This document shows positions 17,823-25,602 of a stretch of 45,000 nt of DNA, piece by piece. The notes under the pieces are model-generated. The model did not search any database and was not told the DNA's origin. It saw only the letters and a list, made by a program, of their open reading frames with translations. Position numbers and translations under genes: made by a program. Source of the stretch: Mesorhizobium loti (GTDB lineage Bacteria; Pseudomonadota; Alphaproteobacteria; Rhizobiales; Rhizobiaceae); the NCBI RefSeq assembly GCF_001510895.1, contig NZ_LPWA01000120.1, positions 1-45,000 of the forward strand, in the 5' to 3' direction. Numbering within the stretch: the stretch's first letter is position 1; each line of letters begins with the position of its first letter.

Positions 17823-18044
17823 ATGGAGCGGAACGATACCTTCCTCGACTATCTCGCACCGATCGTCGAGGCACTTGTGATCTTCTTGACTTCGGCCAGC
17901 GCGATAAGTGTTCTGGTATTGGCCTTGGCTTGGCTGGCAGGAACGGCCTTCGGGACGGCGGCGCAGTTGGTCGTCTATGCCTTTGCTACGTCCACAACGA
18001 TAGCGGTCATGGTCAGACGAGAATTGCGCAGGCTGAAACGTTAG
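17823..18044 (+). CDS. Small membrane protein, two predicted helices
   Basis: A 73-residue protein, MERNDTFLDYLAPIVEALVI, with two hydrophobic segments (about 12-38, FLTSASAISVLVLALAWLAG, and about 42-60, TAAQLVVYAFATSTTIAVMV) and a basic tail RRELRRLKR. The positive-inside rule puts the C-terminus in the cytoplasm. No family recognised. It follows the secreted protein by 11 bases with AAAGGG upstream of its ATG, so the pair is probably co-transcribed. It could help export or anchor its neighbour, but that is a guess from position alone. Confidence 0.65.
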   Translation: MERNDTFLDYLAPIVEALVIFLTSASAISVLVLALAWLAGTAFGTAAQLVVYAFATSTTIAVMVRRELRRLKR

Positions 18045-18140
18045 GATTGCGCCCCAAAATCGCCTTCCGCAGCGCCCGTTGTCGGGGACTGTCAGGATTT
18101 CCGTGTGCGGGCGGGCATAATGGGCGAGAAGAGTCCCACT

Positions 18141-18308
18141 ATGTCGCGACGCAAGGAGCCGGTGATTCCGGCTGATTTACTCGATCAACTTCTGGCAGGC
18201 AGCGATGCCGCGGCGGCCCTCGATCAGGGTGGTTTGCTGGATTCGCTGAAGAAGGCGCTGGCCGAACGCGCGCTCAATGCCGAGATGGATCATCATCTAG
18301 GCGAGTAG
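18141..18308 (+). pseudogene. IS256-family transposase, N-terminal fragment
   Basis: From ATG 18141 the frame reads MSRRKEPVIPADLLDQLLAG, SDAAAALDQGGLLDSLKKAL, AERALNAEMDHHLGE and then a stop. This is the standard N-terminus of IS256/Mutator-type transposases (LLDSLKKALAERALNAEMDHHL). Family members are about 400 residues, so the DDE core is absent. The stop directly after HHLGE and the unrelated sequence beyond show that the rest was lost by deletion or replaced. No matching C-terminal piece lies directly downstream. Confidence 0.88.
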
Positions 18309-18537
18309 AATTTCCCCGCGCATTTCCGGGGACGCCATCACGGCCGACCCAAGTTAGTCGCACGGCGCAGCGCCATTCTGTCGACAACTGCTTCCGAAAC
18401 TCAGCCCGAACCCTGTGCAATAACACAGGTATCGCGCTGCGGTCGTTCGCAGTAACGCTATCGCCTTGATAGGCAATGACTTTCATTCGCTCTCGTCTGG
18501 CAATCATATGACTGCATCAAGGAGGTAGGTTCTGGTC

Positions 18538-18774
18538 ATGAATCCTCATATCGAATCTGAATTTCTGCCCGAGGATCATCCTGATCGCCTGGAAAACAGC
18601 GGAATGTCGAAGCTCTTCATCGACCGCTTGCGCTTCTCTGGCTTCACTCGGCTTTCCGAGTTCGACGATATGAGCGATGCGGAGATCTTACGTCTGCCGA
18701 ATGTCTCCAGACGCGCGCTCAGGGCCATTCGAGAAGCACGGGAGCGGCTCGTGCTTCCCATCAACGACCGCTAA
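18538..18774 (+). CDS. Small protein resembling the RNA polymerase alpha C-terminal (HhH) domain
   Basis: A 78-residue protein. After an acidic N-terminus (MNPHIESEFLPEDHPDRLEN) it reads LFIDRLRFSGFTRLSEFDDM, SDAEILRLPNVSRRALRAIR, EARERLVLPINDR. The pattern L-x-x-x-G-(F/I)-x-x-(L/I)-x-(E/D)-L...LL-x-x-PN(V/L)-G/S-x-x-(A/S)L-x-E/R-I is that of helix-hairpin-helix domains of the alpha-CTD type, which contact DNA and partner proteins. Start ATG 18538 has AAGGAGG about 11 bases upstream. A rho-independent terminator follows its stop, so it is a single-gene unit. Its function is unknown; a regulatory role through DNA or RNA polymerase contact is inference. Confidence 0.7.
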   Translation: MNPHIESEFLPEDHPDRLENSGMSKLFIDRLRFSGFTRLSEFDDMSDAEILRLPNVSRRALRAIREARERLVLPINDR

Positions 18775-18790
18775 CCTTTCAGCTTAAAAG

Positions 18791-18821
18791 AGGCGCTCAC
18801 CCTCCGGTGTGGCGCCTTTCT
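18791..18821 (+). terminator. Rho-independent terminator after the HhH-domain gene
   Basis: AGGCGC at 18791-18796 pairs with GCGCCT at 18812-18817, with a further inner stem (TCACC/GGTGT) and a TTTCT run on the plus strand. It lies 16 bases after the stop codon of the gene ending at 18774. Confidence 0.75.
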
Positions 18822-19243
18822 CATGTCAGCCCTTCGAGAGTGAGAGCTCGGCCGGGACGGATTTGAGCCCGTCCGATTGAGAGAGAGCGCTGGCCCGGCT
18901 CGCCTGTGTCCCGCTCTCCGAGGTCTCCTTCCTGACCGGATCGGTGTCCTGACCACGCGTTCCGGACGCCCTTGGCGGTCTTCGATCGTGGCATTCGTCC
19001 CGTGCTGCCGTGCAGCGGGGCTCGTGCGACGTCAGTCCAGGGCACCGGTCACGTGCCGTCGTCAACCTGACTGTCGTCCTCTTCCCTGTAGAAATGAGCC
19101 CGTACGATTGATCTCCGCCGCTCGGCCCGAGCTACAGCGGCGCTCAGGAACGCCCTGATAAGGATTGTGCGAAGCCGGAAGCCCGGATATGAACGCATCC
19201 TGATCGCAGTACTCACTGAAACACGGCGAGGCCTGGAGCGTGA
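18822..19243. other. Intergenic stretch between converging genes
   Basis: About 420 bases, GC-rich, with open frames on both strands but no recognisable protein or RNA. It separates the plus-strand HhH gene from the minus-strand DUF736 gene, each ending in its own terminator. Confidence 0.45.
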
Positions 19244-19270
19244 CGAAGCCCCACCTTAAGGAGGGGCTTC
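19244..19270 (-). terminator. Terminator hairpin after the DUF736 gene
   Basis: CGAAGCCCC at 19244-19252 pairs with GGGGCTTCG at 19262-19270 around a short loop. It sits 15 bases past the DUF736 stop on the minus strand. The T-run on the minus strand is poor, so termination strength is uncertain. Confidence 0.6.
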
Positions 19271-19285
19271 GCGATATGCCCGATC

Positions 19286-19606
19286 TCAGTCGCCGTTGCG
19301 GCGGGACCAAATGAGATTGTACTCGCCGCCGTCCTCGGTCTCGACCAGGCTGGCGTAGATCGGGGCGAGAAAGCTCGGATCGTCCAGCTTGACGGAGAGA
19401 TATTCGCGGCCGGTTTCGCGGGCGGTTTTCTTCCAGGCCGCGCCGAACTCGACCGAGGGGCCAGCGATGATCCGGTAGTCAGGGCCGCGTTCGCTTTCGC
19501 CCTCGGTGGGGACGAACTTGGCCTTGACGTTGAGGGTCAGGGTTTTGACAGAGCCGGTGAAGCCTGAGTTGTTCTCGCCCTTGGTGAAGCTTCCGATAGT
19601 CGCCAT
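19286..19606 (-). CDS. DUF736 family protein
   Basis: A 106-residue protein, MATIGSFTKGENNSGFTGSV, KTLTLNVKAKFVPTEGESER, PDYRIIAGPSVEFGAAWKKT, REYLSVKLDDPSFLAPIYAS, LVETEDGGEYNLIWSRRNGD. This is a full-length DUF736 protein, a family widespread on rhizobial plasmids and integrative conjugative elements. Its biochemical role is unknown; the sequence fits an all-beta small fold. Start ATG 19606 has GGAAGAG upstream at good spacing. It is monocistronic, with a hairpin after its stop. Together with DUF2285, ParB-like and DUF2958 genes in this window it marks the backbone of a mobile element. Confidence 0.93.
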   Translation of the reverse strand: MATIGSFTKGENNSGFTGSVKTLTLNVKAKFVPTEGESERGPDYRIIAGPSVEFGAAWKKTARETGREYLSVKLDDPSFLAPIYASLVETEDGGEYNLIWSRRNGD

Positions 19607-20443
19607 TGTGCTCTTCCTTCTGTTCCTTGGGCCGCGCCTGTCGCGACCTCGACGGGGGTCGTGGGACCGGAGACGACAATCCGCACCCGCAGGGCTGGAA
19701 CGCAGTGGAAGGCGGCCGCGCCAGCTTTTTGCTTCGCTGATGCAAAGCCGCAGGCGGCGGAAAAAAGTTGGCGGCGGACGTTGCGGGATGACGGTCGAGG
19801 CAAAGCCGATCTTCGGTCAGACCCAATCCATTCGAGGACGCCGTGGGCGTGGCTGGCAGAACTATCGGGAGAAACATGATGGTGATCGGCTCCGTCGCCA
19901 AGGGTGAAATGACGGTGATGCTCCAGCCGGTCCTACTCCGCCTGACTTTCATCGGCTAGGCTGGCGCGGCTATCACGGATAGGCACACGGCTCCTAAAAC
20001 CTTTGTCCTCCTCGCGGGGTCATGATCGGTGTTTGCCGAGGCAGGACCGCGTGACGTTCAGCGATTTGCGGCGTCACGACCGATGATCTGGGTCCGTCCC
20101 ACACCACGCGGCCGTCGTGCCCAAAGGTGGGCAGCATGCGCACTGGTCCTGCCGCTGGCGCGCGAGCCCAGGGGCTATCCTTGTCCGGGGCTTCAGGCGA
20201 GATTGGCCGTGACCACCGCCCCTTGCGTTAGCGATCGACGCCGAATGGCGGAAACAGGCCTCCGGCGTGGTGCCGGCGCAGCCGAGAGCGCTGCCGGAAG
20301 GGCAACGCCATGTCGCTCTTGAAGACACAAACCTATCAGGCCAAAATCAAAATCGACGACGTTGGTCACAGTCAAAGTCGGCGAACCGGCGTTGATTCTC
20401 GCTGTATGTTCATCGAGCGGAAAACGAGAAAGGAGCGCTTCTC
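19607..20443. other. Intergenic stretch of about 0.8 kb
   Basis: Holds the DUF736 promoter on one side and the DUF2285 promoter on the other. Several open frames of 60-160 codons exist but their composition (Arg/Pro/Ser-rich) marks them as shadows of GC-rich sequence. No RNA gene recognised. Confidence 0.4.
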
Positions 20444-20746
20444 ATGCGCGTGAGACCCGAGCTTGATCCCGATGTCGATGATGAAGCTCCGACGGGTTTT
20501 GACCTTATCACGCCGTATGACGAGGTGCATTACGTGACCTATCTCCGCCTGCTCGATGGAGAGAAGGACGGGGCGGATTGGACCGAGGTTGCCCGCATTG
20601 TCCTGCATCGCGATCCCGCCACCGACGAGAAACGGACCCGGCGATGCTGGGAAAGTCACCTGGCGCGAGCGCACTGGATGACGAAGCACGGCTATCGGCA
20701 AATTCTGGAGCAAGCGGTCGGGGAAGCGAAACACCGCGATTCCTGA
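20444..20746 (+). CDS. DUF2285 domain protein
   Basis: A 100-residue protein: ELDPDVDDEAPTGFDLITPY, DEVHYVTYLRLLDGEKDGAD, WTEVARIVLHRDPATDEKRT, RRCWESHLARAHWMTKHGYR. The D-E-x-H-x-x-T-Y-L-R-L-L-D...ADW.EVARIVL.RDP...R.W.SHL.RA.WMT..GYR pattern is the DUF2285 domain, found in short proteins of rhizobial islands and plasmids, often near conjugation or transfer regulators. A role as a small DNA-binding regulator has been suggested for some members, but I cannot show it here. Start ATG 20444 follows AAAGGAG. A related fragment is found at 33946-34020. Confidence 0.88.
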   Translation: MRVRPELDPDVDDEAPTGFDLITPYDEVHYVTYLRLLDGEKDGADWTEVARIVLHRDPATDEKRTRRCWESHLARAHWMTKHGYRQILEQAVGEAKHRDS

Positions 20747-20770
20747 GTGCGCCCGATTGGCGTCGCTCCA

Positions 20771-21205
20771 TTACGGCTGAACCGGCTCTCGGGCTGGATC
20801 GGGTCCGGCGGCTGCCATCAACCGCAACAAAGCCGAGAACCCGACGAATAGGCCGCCCACGATACAGAACAGTTGCCGCCAGATATCAGAGGGCAGGTAT
20901 TCGCGCGTGATGCCGTAGACGAACGCATATCCTGCGACCACGGCGGGCGCGGTGTAGACGAGCGCCACGGCGATCTGAAGCATGGGCGAGCGCACAATGC
21001 CCAGCAACAAGAATGCCAATCCGAAGACCAGCATTCCGACACCAATGCCGATGAGGACGGCGCCGAGGAAACCCGCGCCGGAATGAAAGGCAAGGTGGGC
21101 AACCTCAAACCCCAACAGCGCGGGCAGCGCATAGGTCGCGAGCGTGAAGGTCAGCATGCACAGCATGCCGATCAGCACGACGCATGCGATGATCGCGATG
21201 ATCAT
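20771..21205 (-). CDS. Four-helix integral membrane protein, unknown function
   Basis: A 144-residue protein with four hydrophobic segments: MIIAIIACVVLIGMLCMLTF (about 1-35), GFLGAVLIGIGVGMLVFGLA (about 48-72), LQIAVALVYTAPAVVAGYAF (about 78-100) and LFCIVGGLFVGFSALLRLMA (about 112-133). Start ATG 21205 has AAGGAG eight bases upstream; the longer frame up to 21346 lacks such a signal. The C-terminus is short and acidic/proline-rich. No family I can name, though similar small membrane proteins accompany DUF2285 and ParB genes in rhizobial elements. It converges with the DUF2285 gene, leaving 24 bases between stops. Confidence 0.75.
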   Translation of the reverse strand: MIIAIIACVVLIGMLCMLTFTLATYALPALLGFEVAHLAFHSGAGFLGAVLIGIGVGMLVFGLAFLLLGIVRSPMLQIAVALVYTAPAVVAGYAFVYGITREYLPSDIWRQLFCIVGGLFVGFSALLRLMAAAGPDPAREPVQP

Positions 21206-21533
21206 GATCTGTCTCCTTGACGTCTTCCGGCCGCCTCTCGCTCGGATCGGGCTCTCTTGAATCGGCTTTCCTATTGTCCGCAAGTCGCGAGGCTCCGTCG
21301 ACCCGTTCCATCGCGCTATGGTTTGATCCTCCCCGTTGATCGGCATCGAGCTGGAAGATTCGTATCGAGTTCAACACGGCGCTCGCGACGTTCTGTGTTC
21401 CAGGATGGCTCCGCGATGGCGCGCACCCTGCGATCGACGGCATCCTTCACGATCGTTGTTCCGATAGCCAGGCTGTCGAGAAATCCAGCCGCGCAGTACG
21501 GCGCGGCCGGAAATTTCCTCTGTCGCCGAGAGA
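21206..21533. other. Intergenic stretch between the membrane protein and the ParB-like gene
   Basis: About 330 bases. On the minus strand a short protein-like run (GFLDSLAIGTTIVKDAVDRR) is open between about 21310 and 21480 but has no start codon in place and no family; it may be the tail of a lost gene. Confidence 0.35.
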
Positions 21534-21564
21534 AGGCCGGGGCGGCTGCACGCCGCCCCGGCCT
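21534..21564 (-). terminator. Strong GC-rich hairpin after the ParB-like gene
   Basis: AGGCCGGGGCGGC at 21534-21546 pairs with its complement ending at 21564 around a short loop. It lies five bases beyond the stop of the ParB-like gene (minus strand). There is little T-run, but the position and the stable stem make it the likely end of the transcript. Confidence 0.65.
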
Positions 21565-21569
21565 GCCTC

Positions 21570-23639
21570 TTACTCAGCGGCGATTGGGGAGCTTTCCTCC
21601 TCCGTTCCGGGCGTGCCGTCCGGCATCGGCCCGGTCTCCGACTGCTCAGCCAGCCATGCGGGCTGCGTCGTGCGCAAGAGGCTGGGAAGCCAGCCGGTTC
21701 CGGCCAGAAGCTGCTCGGCGGCTTCAGCCATCGCCTGCTTCTTCATCCCCGCGATCCGATCCGCCGCCTCATCGCCGACGGCCTCGCGCACGGCAGCGAG
21801 GATGTGGGCCTTGGTGACGCGACCGAGATAGGTCCGCACCGTGGGCAACCAATGTGCCATCATGTCAAGGACAACCGCCGTCGCCAGCCTGTCCGCCGTC
21901 TGCTGCGCGTGAGGCTTGCGCTCCCAAGGCTGCTTCACCGCGTTGACGGTCAGCGAAGCGCAGTGTGCGAGCAAGGCCATCAAGCTAGCGTGGTCGAGGC
22001 CGGCGATGAAACCCCACAGGTCCGCCACGTCCCGTGGCATGTCCGCCGCCCATCCTTCATGACGATCCGCCAGCGCCTTTGCCGAGGCTGTATCCTCGAT
22101 GCCGTCCGCGTGGCTGGCAAGGTGGCTGCTCGTAGGCCGGATTTCGAGGCAGGACGCATCCACGCCACGATAGAAGGTCTGCGCCGCGAGCGCATGGGTG
22201 ACGGCGATCAGTGCCATGTCCGGCTGCTCGCCCAATACCAAACGAAGGCCTAGCGTCCGGTGCGCGGTCAGGTCGCGGATGAGAACGTCTGACAGTGGCT
22301 TGCCTTCTTCCTCCGCTTCCTCGTCCTCGGGGTCGGGCGCGGAAATGTGGTTCCCGCGCTCGTCATTGTCGCCGTCGTCGATGATCTCGCCATCGACATT
22401 GACGCGAACGCCTTCAAACTCGGCGCTGCCCCCTTCGGCGTCCTCCGGTTCCGGCTTCTCGTCCTCTGCCCGGATGAAGCCCCGTTCGATCCGGGCCGTC
22501 CCGTCATGGTTCAGCACCACGAACACGCCGCCGCGTGCGATCTCGTCCGCATCATAGCCATGGCGTAGGGCGTCGATGCGCTCGATCTCGGCTTCCAACT
22601 CCCCGAACCGCTGATCCACATCGTCGGGCAGGTCCTCCGCGCTGTCGTATTGCTTGGTCAGCGCGTCATATTCCACCTGCGCGGCCTCGGCGGCGGCGGT
22701 GTCTTGCTCCGAAAGCGCAACCGCATGCGGATAAGCGCGGCGCATGCCGTGCGCGTGCGGGAAGTCGATATGGACGCTCGCCCACTTCCAGCCTTCCGTT
22801 TGCCGAACCTCGACCGCGATGCCTTCCAGTCTCTCGATGACAAGCCGGTCCAGCAACGCCGGGTCTTCATAGAAACCACCTTGATCCTCGGTGAACAGAT
22901 CACGAATGATGGTGCCGCCCGCCTCCGCATAATTTTCCGGCCCGACGAAGATCGCGCGTCGATCCGTCGCCTCTATGTTGGTCTTGGTCAGGTCGCGGCG
23001 GATGATCCACGGCTCGCGGTTATACGACAGGCTTTCGTAAACCTGCTCCTGTCGGTCATGGTCCTCGGTGATGGCGAAAGCCATCAACTGGTCCAAGGTC
23101 AAATCGCCATCGCGATACACCTGCATCAGCTTCGGGCTGACCGCACCCAAGCGAAGCCGCTGGCGCACGACATGGGCGCTCACGCCGAACCGGGCGGCGA
23201 TCTCTTCGGCCCCCCAGCCCTTGCGTTCTGAAAGCTCCCGGAATCGCTCGACCTGATCGGGAACCGACATGGCCTCACGCGTGACGTTTTCGTCCAGACT
23301 GATTTCCTGCGGGTCGTTCTCGGTATCCAGCACGCAGCGGATGGCTTCCGTCTTCCTGATCTCCTTGCGCTTCACGCGCAGCAATTGCGCCAGCCGCCGG
23401 CCCTCGCCGATGGTGACGAAGTAGAAGCCAGTTGCTTCACCTTCCGGGTTCGTCTCCGGCTCAATTACAAGATTTTGCAGCATCCCCTTGGCAGCGATAC
23501 TGCCTGCCAACGCCTCGATGTGTGCCTCGCTGTGCGGGGTCTTCCGGGCGTTCCGGGGCGACTTCTTGAGCTTGTTCAGCGGCACGAAAATCTCGGTGCC
23601 GCTTTGCATTTCGGTTTCGGCTTTCGCATTCGTGGTCAT
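21570..23639 (-). CDS. ParB/RepB/Spo0J-family protein, long form
   Basis: A 689-residue protein. The N-terminal ParB nuclease-like domain (about 15-130) has IFVPLNKLKKSPRNARKTPH and GFYFVTIGEGRRLAQLLRVK. The helix-turn-helix part follows (about 140-200: VPDQVERFRELSERKGWGAE, EIAARFGVSAHVVRQRLRLG). The long C-terminal region is acidic in the middle (PDPEDEEAEEEGK) and helical at the end. Chromosomal ParB proteins are about 290 residues; this long form is typical of rhizobial plasmids and integrative elements, where it is thought to act in element maintenance. No parA lies beside it. Start ATG 23639 follows AGGAGA, and a perfect 30-bp palindrome lies just upstream, a candidate operator or binding site. 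A hairpin ends the gene. Confidence 0.92.
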   Translation of the reverse strand: MTTNAKAETEMQSGTEIFVPLNKLKKSPRNARKTPHSEAHIEALAGSIAAKGMLQNLVIEPETNPEGEATGFYFVTIGEGRRLAQLLRVKRKEIRKTEAIRCVLDTENDPQEISLDENVTREAMSVPDQVERFRELSERKGWGAEEIAARFGVSAHVVRQRLRLGAVSPKLMQVYRDGDLTLDQLMAFAITEDHDRQEQVYESLSYNREPWIIRRDLTKTNIEATDRRAIFVGPENYAEAGGTIIRDLFTEDQGGFYEDPALLDRLVIERLEGIAVEVRQTEGWKWASVHIDFPHAHGMRRAYPHAVALSEQDTAAAEAAQVEYDALTKQYDSAEDLPDDVDQRFGELEAEIERIDALRHGYDADEIARGGVFVVLNHDGTARIERGFIRAEDEKPEPEDAEGGSAEFEGVRVNVDGEIIDDGDNDERGNHISAPDPEDEEAEEEGKPLSDVLIRDLTAHRTLGLRLVLGEQPDMALIAVTHALAAQTFYRGVDASCLEIRPTSSHLASHADGIEDTASAKALADRHEGWAADMPRDVADLWGFIAGLDHASLMALLAHCASLTVNAVKQPWERKPHAQQTADRLATAVVLDMMAHWLPTVRTYLGRVTKAHILAAVREAVGDEAADRIAGMKKQAMAEAAEQLLAGTGWLPSLLRTTQPAWLAEQSETGPMPDGTPGTEEESSPIAAE

Positions 23640-23659
23640 GGTCGTTCTCCTATGGGCTT

Positions 23660-23689
23660 GGGTTGCAGCGCAGCGCTGCGCTGCAACCC
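23660..23689. promoter_or_regulatory. Perfect 30-bp palindrome upstream of the ParB-like gene
   Basis: Bases 23660-23674 (GGGTTGCAGCGCAGC) are exactly reverse-complemented by 23675-23689, with no loop. It lies 21 bases upstream of the ParB-like start codon, within the expected leader. The inner part is itself built of GCGCAGC/GCTGCGC repeats. It could be a binding site for the protein encoded next to it, a transcription attenuator or a partition site. Confidence 0.8.
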
Positions 23690-23762
23690 TGCCCGTCGGC
23701 GAGACCGGGGTAGCAAGGGCAAGGGCGGCCGGGGCGGAGGGGTATCTCCCGGCCTGCACAAG

Positions 23763-23808
23763 CGGACGTCCGGAATTACGGACGTGCTGAAAAACGTGTC
23801 CGTGCGGA
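23763..23808. repeat. Cluster of GGACGT/ACGTCC-type repeats
   Basis: The 46-base stretch carries CGGACGTCCG (a 10-bp palindrome), ACGGACGTGC and ACGTGTCCGT in a row. They lie about 75 bases upstream of the 30-bp palindrome, in the presumed promoter region of the ParB-like gene. The spacing is irregular, so this is weaker than the palindrome as a candidate control site. Confidence 0.4.
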
Positions 23809-24039
23809 AGGTCGGGGAGACCGCCCCGGACGGCGCCGGCTTGCCGGCGCTTTACCCTTGCCCGCGCGAGGGCAGAGCCCTTAGCGAAACCGCCCGGCGG
23901 GTGCGCCAGCATATTCGTTTAGCATCAGGCCCAGCCCGCTGACGCAAATTCATGGCAGCTTCATAAATCCGTTGCGGCAATTTCGTAGAGGACGGAGGCG
24001 GCTTTGCTTTGCGGTCGCCCCTGGCAGAAGGATGGAAGA

Positions 24040-24501
24040 ATGTCCAAGATCCCGGGCAAGACTGAAACGATCGAGAACGTCGAATTCTCTACCTTTGACT
24101 CGTCCGAGGCTGCCGAGCAAGTTCGCGCCATTGCCGATGAGAGCGTTGAGCAGTCGAAGGAAGTATTTTCCAAATTGAGCTCGGACGCCGAAACGACCCA
24201 AAAGGCTTTCGAGTCCACCTTTGAGATGGCCAACACCACCAGCAACGGGATGCTTCTGAAAACGATTGCCGCTCTGCAAGCCAATGCCGAAGCCTACTTC
24301 ACGCACCTCGAAGCACTGATTGCCGTGAAGTCGCCGTCCGAGTTTTTCGAACTGCAGACCGCTTTCCTGCGCAAACAGATGGAAAGGTCCGCCGAGCAAG
24401 CCAAGGCCCTTCAGGCATTGATGTTGAGAGCTAGCGAGGACGTGTCCAAGCCGATCAAGGATGCCTTCGAGAAGGCTTTGAAGGTACGCGAGGCCGCCTG
24501 A
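24040..24501 (+). CDS. Phasin family protein
   Basis: A 153-residue, almost wholly helical protein: MSKIPGKTETIENVEFSTFD, AEQVRAIADESVEQSKEVFS, KLSSDAETTQKAFESTFEMA, ALQANAEAYFTHLEALIAVK, SPSEFFELQTAFLRKQMERS, AEQAKALQALMLRASEDVSK and PIKDAFEKALKVREAA. The SPxEFxELQxxFxRKQxE core is the phasin signature. Phasins coat polyhydroxyalkanoate granules in the cytoplasm and set their size and number. Start ATG 24040 has AGGATGGAAG upstream. It is a single-gene unit facing away from the ParB gene. Nothing is missing. Phasin paralogues are common on rhizobial accessory replicons. Confidence 0.92.
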   Translation: MSKIPGKTETIENVEFSTFDSSEAAEQVRAIADESVEQSKEVFSKLSSDAETTQKAFESTFEMANTTSNGMLLKTIAALQANAEAYFTHLEALIAVKSPSEFFELQTAFLRKQMERSAEQAKALQALMLRASEDVSKPIKDAFEKALKVREAA

Positions 24502-24620
24502 TTGCTCGAGGCGACCGAGACCGGAGGTCAGTGCCTCGTCCACGAAGGCATATGGTGCCGGTCATCTTCCATTTGGTCGGACGGCTTGGTCTGCCCGACC
24601 GCATCGCAGTGACGTCGTCC

Positions 24621-24860
24621 TCACGGCTTTTTCGGCGCTTCGGGGGGATTAGTCGCGGTTCTCCCCGCTGTAGCGGACAAACCGCGTGATTTGTTCATGC
24701 AATGAGGCGGTGCGCGGCAGTCGGGGAAGGCACCGCCTGTCGCCGTCTCGAGAATCGCGCTGCGCACCGCTTCGGGGATTTCTTGCCAATGCACCAAGGC
24801 TGCGGCAGCAAGATGTCGTAGCGGTATCTGAACGTCCTTCTCGAAGCATCTCAACGGCAC
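24621..24860 (-). CDS. Small hypothetical protein
   Basis: A 79-residue ORF starting at GTG 24860 with GGAGA seven bases upstream. It reads MPLRCFEKDVQIPLRHLAAA, ALVHWQEIPEAVRSAILETA, TGGAFPDCRAPPHCMNKSRG. The helical centre looks like real protein and the three cysteines and two histidines are notable, but I recognise no family. The C-terminal 25 residues are low in complexity. It lies between the phasin gene (convergent) and a decayed small gene on the same strand. Confidence 0.45.
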   Translation of the reverse strand: MPLRCFEKDVQIPLRHLAAAALVHWQEIPEAVRSAILETATGGAFPDCRAPPHCMNKSRGLSATAGRTATNPPEAPKKP

Positions 24861-24923
24861 GCGGCTTTCTCCAATGCATTGCGGTAACGCGTATAGGACT
24901 TTGCCTATCGCGCGACGCCGGTT

Positions 24924-25135
24924 TCATTCACTGACTTCGAGGTTTCTCAGCCCGTCCGCTATAAGTTGGAGAGTGGCGATCGGGCGCTTGTATTCCTTAA
25001 TGATATCGGCAGAGAAACGCGCCAGCTGACGGCATCAGCCCAATCGTGCGAGGCTTCCCACTCGATCATGTCGCTGCAAATCTCAATCTGTTGTTGTTCG
25101 CGGATTGCCAATCGGTCGGCATTGGTTGGACGCAA
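24924..25135 (-). pseudogene. Small helical hypothetical gene broken by a frameshift
   Basis: From TTG 25135, with AGGAG shortly before it, the frame reads LRPTNADRLAIREQQQIEIC and SDMIEWEASHDWADAVS. The natural continuation, QLARFSADIIKEYKRPIATL then QLIADGLRNLEVSE and a stop at 24924, is in another frame. The switch lies near 25025-25032 and needs one inserted base. Neither half alone has a normal end. The joined protein would be about 70 residues, helical and charged. No family recognised. Confidence 0.45.
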
Positions 25136-25318
25136 GCGCCATGCTCCTGATCAAGCGCCGTCGTCTACACGCGCGGCTATGGCGAACGTCTGTAGGTTTT
25201 TGACCTTTCCTCGGTCCTGGTCGGCGCTTCGCCAGAATAGGACCTTAACGAGCCAGGCCGGTCATTGCCGCTCCGCAATGAAGCGGAGAGACAGAAAGAC
25301 GAAGCCGCCCCACTAATT

Positions 25319-25495
25319 TCAGTCTTCCTTCAAATCTTCGGCTTCATCTTTGAGCTTGGTCCAGTCGGCACCATGCTTGCGCAACAAATCGCGCGCCTGT
25401 TTCGGCGAGACGTCGGCAATTTCCGTCAGGTGCTCCACCTCCAGCTCCTGCCCCTTCACCACGCGGCTCGCCTTCTTCCTTTCCTTGATAGCCAT
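25319..25495 (-). CDS. DUF3606-like small protein
   Basis: A 58-residue protein, MAIKERKKASRVVKGQELEV, EHLTEIADVSPKQARDLLRK, HGADWTKLKDEAEDLKED. After a basic N-terminus, the LT-x-x-(A/F)-x-VS-x-x-Q-x-R-x-L-(L/V)-x-K-x-G pattern resembles the DUF3606 domain, a small helical domain common in Rhizobiales and often stress-linked. The function is not known. Start ATG 25495; a purine-rich AAGAC lies just before it. It is divergent from the CYTH-CHAD gene, whose start is 107 bases away, so the two share a promoter region. Confidence 0.65.
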   Translation of the reverse strand: MAIKERKKASRVVKGQELEVEHLTEIADVSPKQARDLLRKHGADWTKLKDEAEDLKED

Positions 25496-25602
25496 GTCTT
25501 GCGTCGTTCTCTCAAGGCCGGCGGTTGTTTGTGACAGTCATATGACGCACCATGCCGCTGGTCGCTCCGACTGCCGTGAAGCGGCGCTGTGCCGAGGCCA
25601 TC

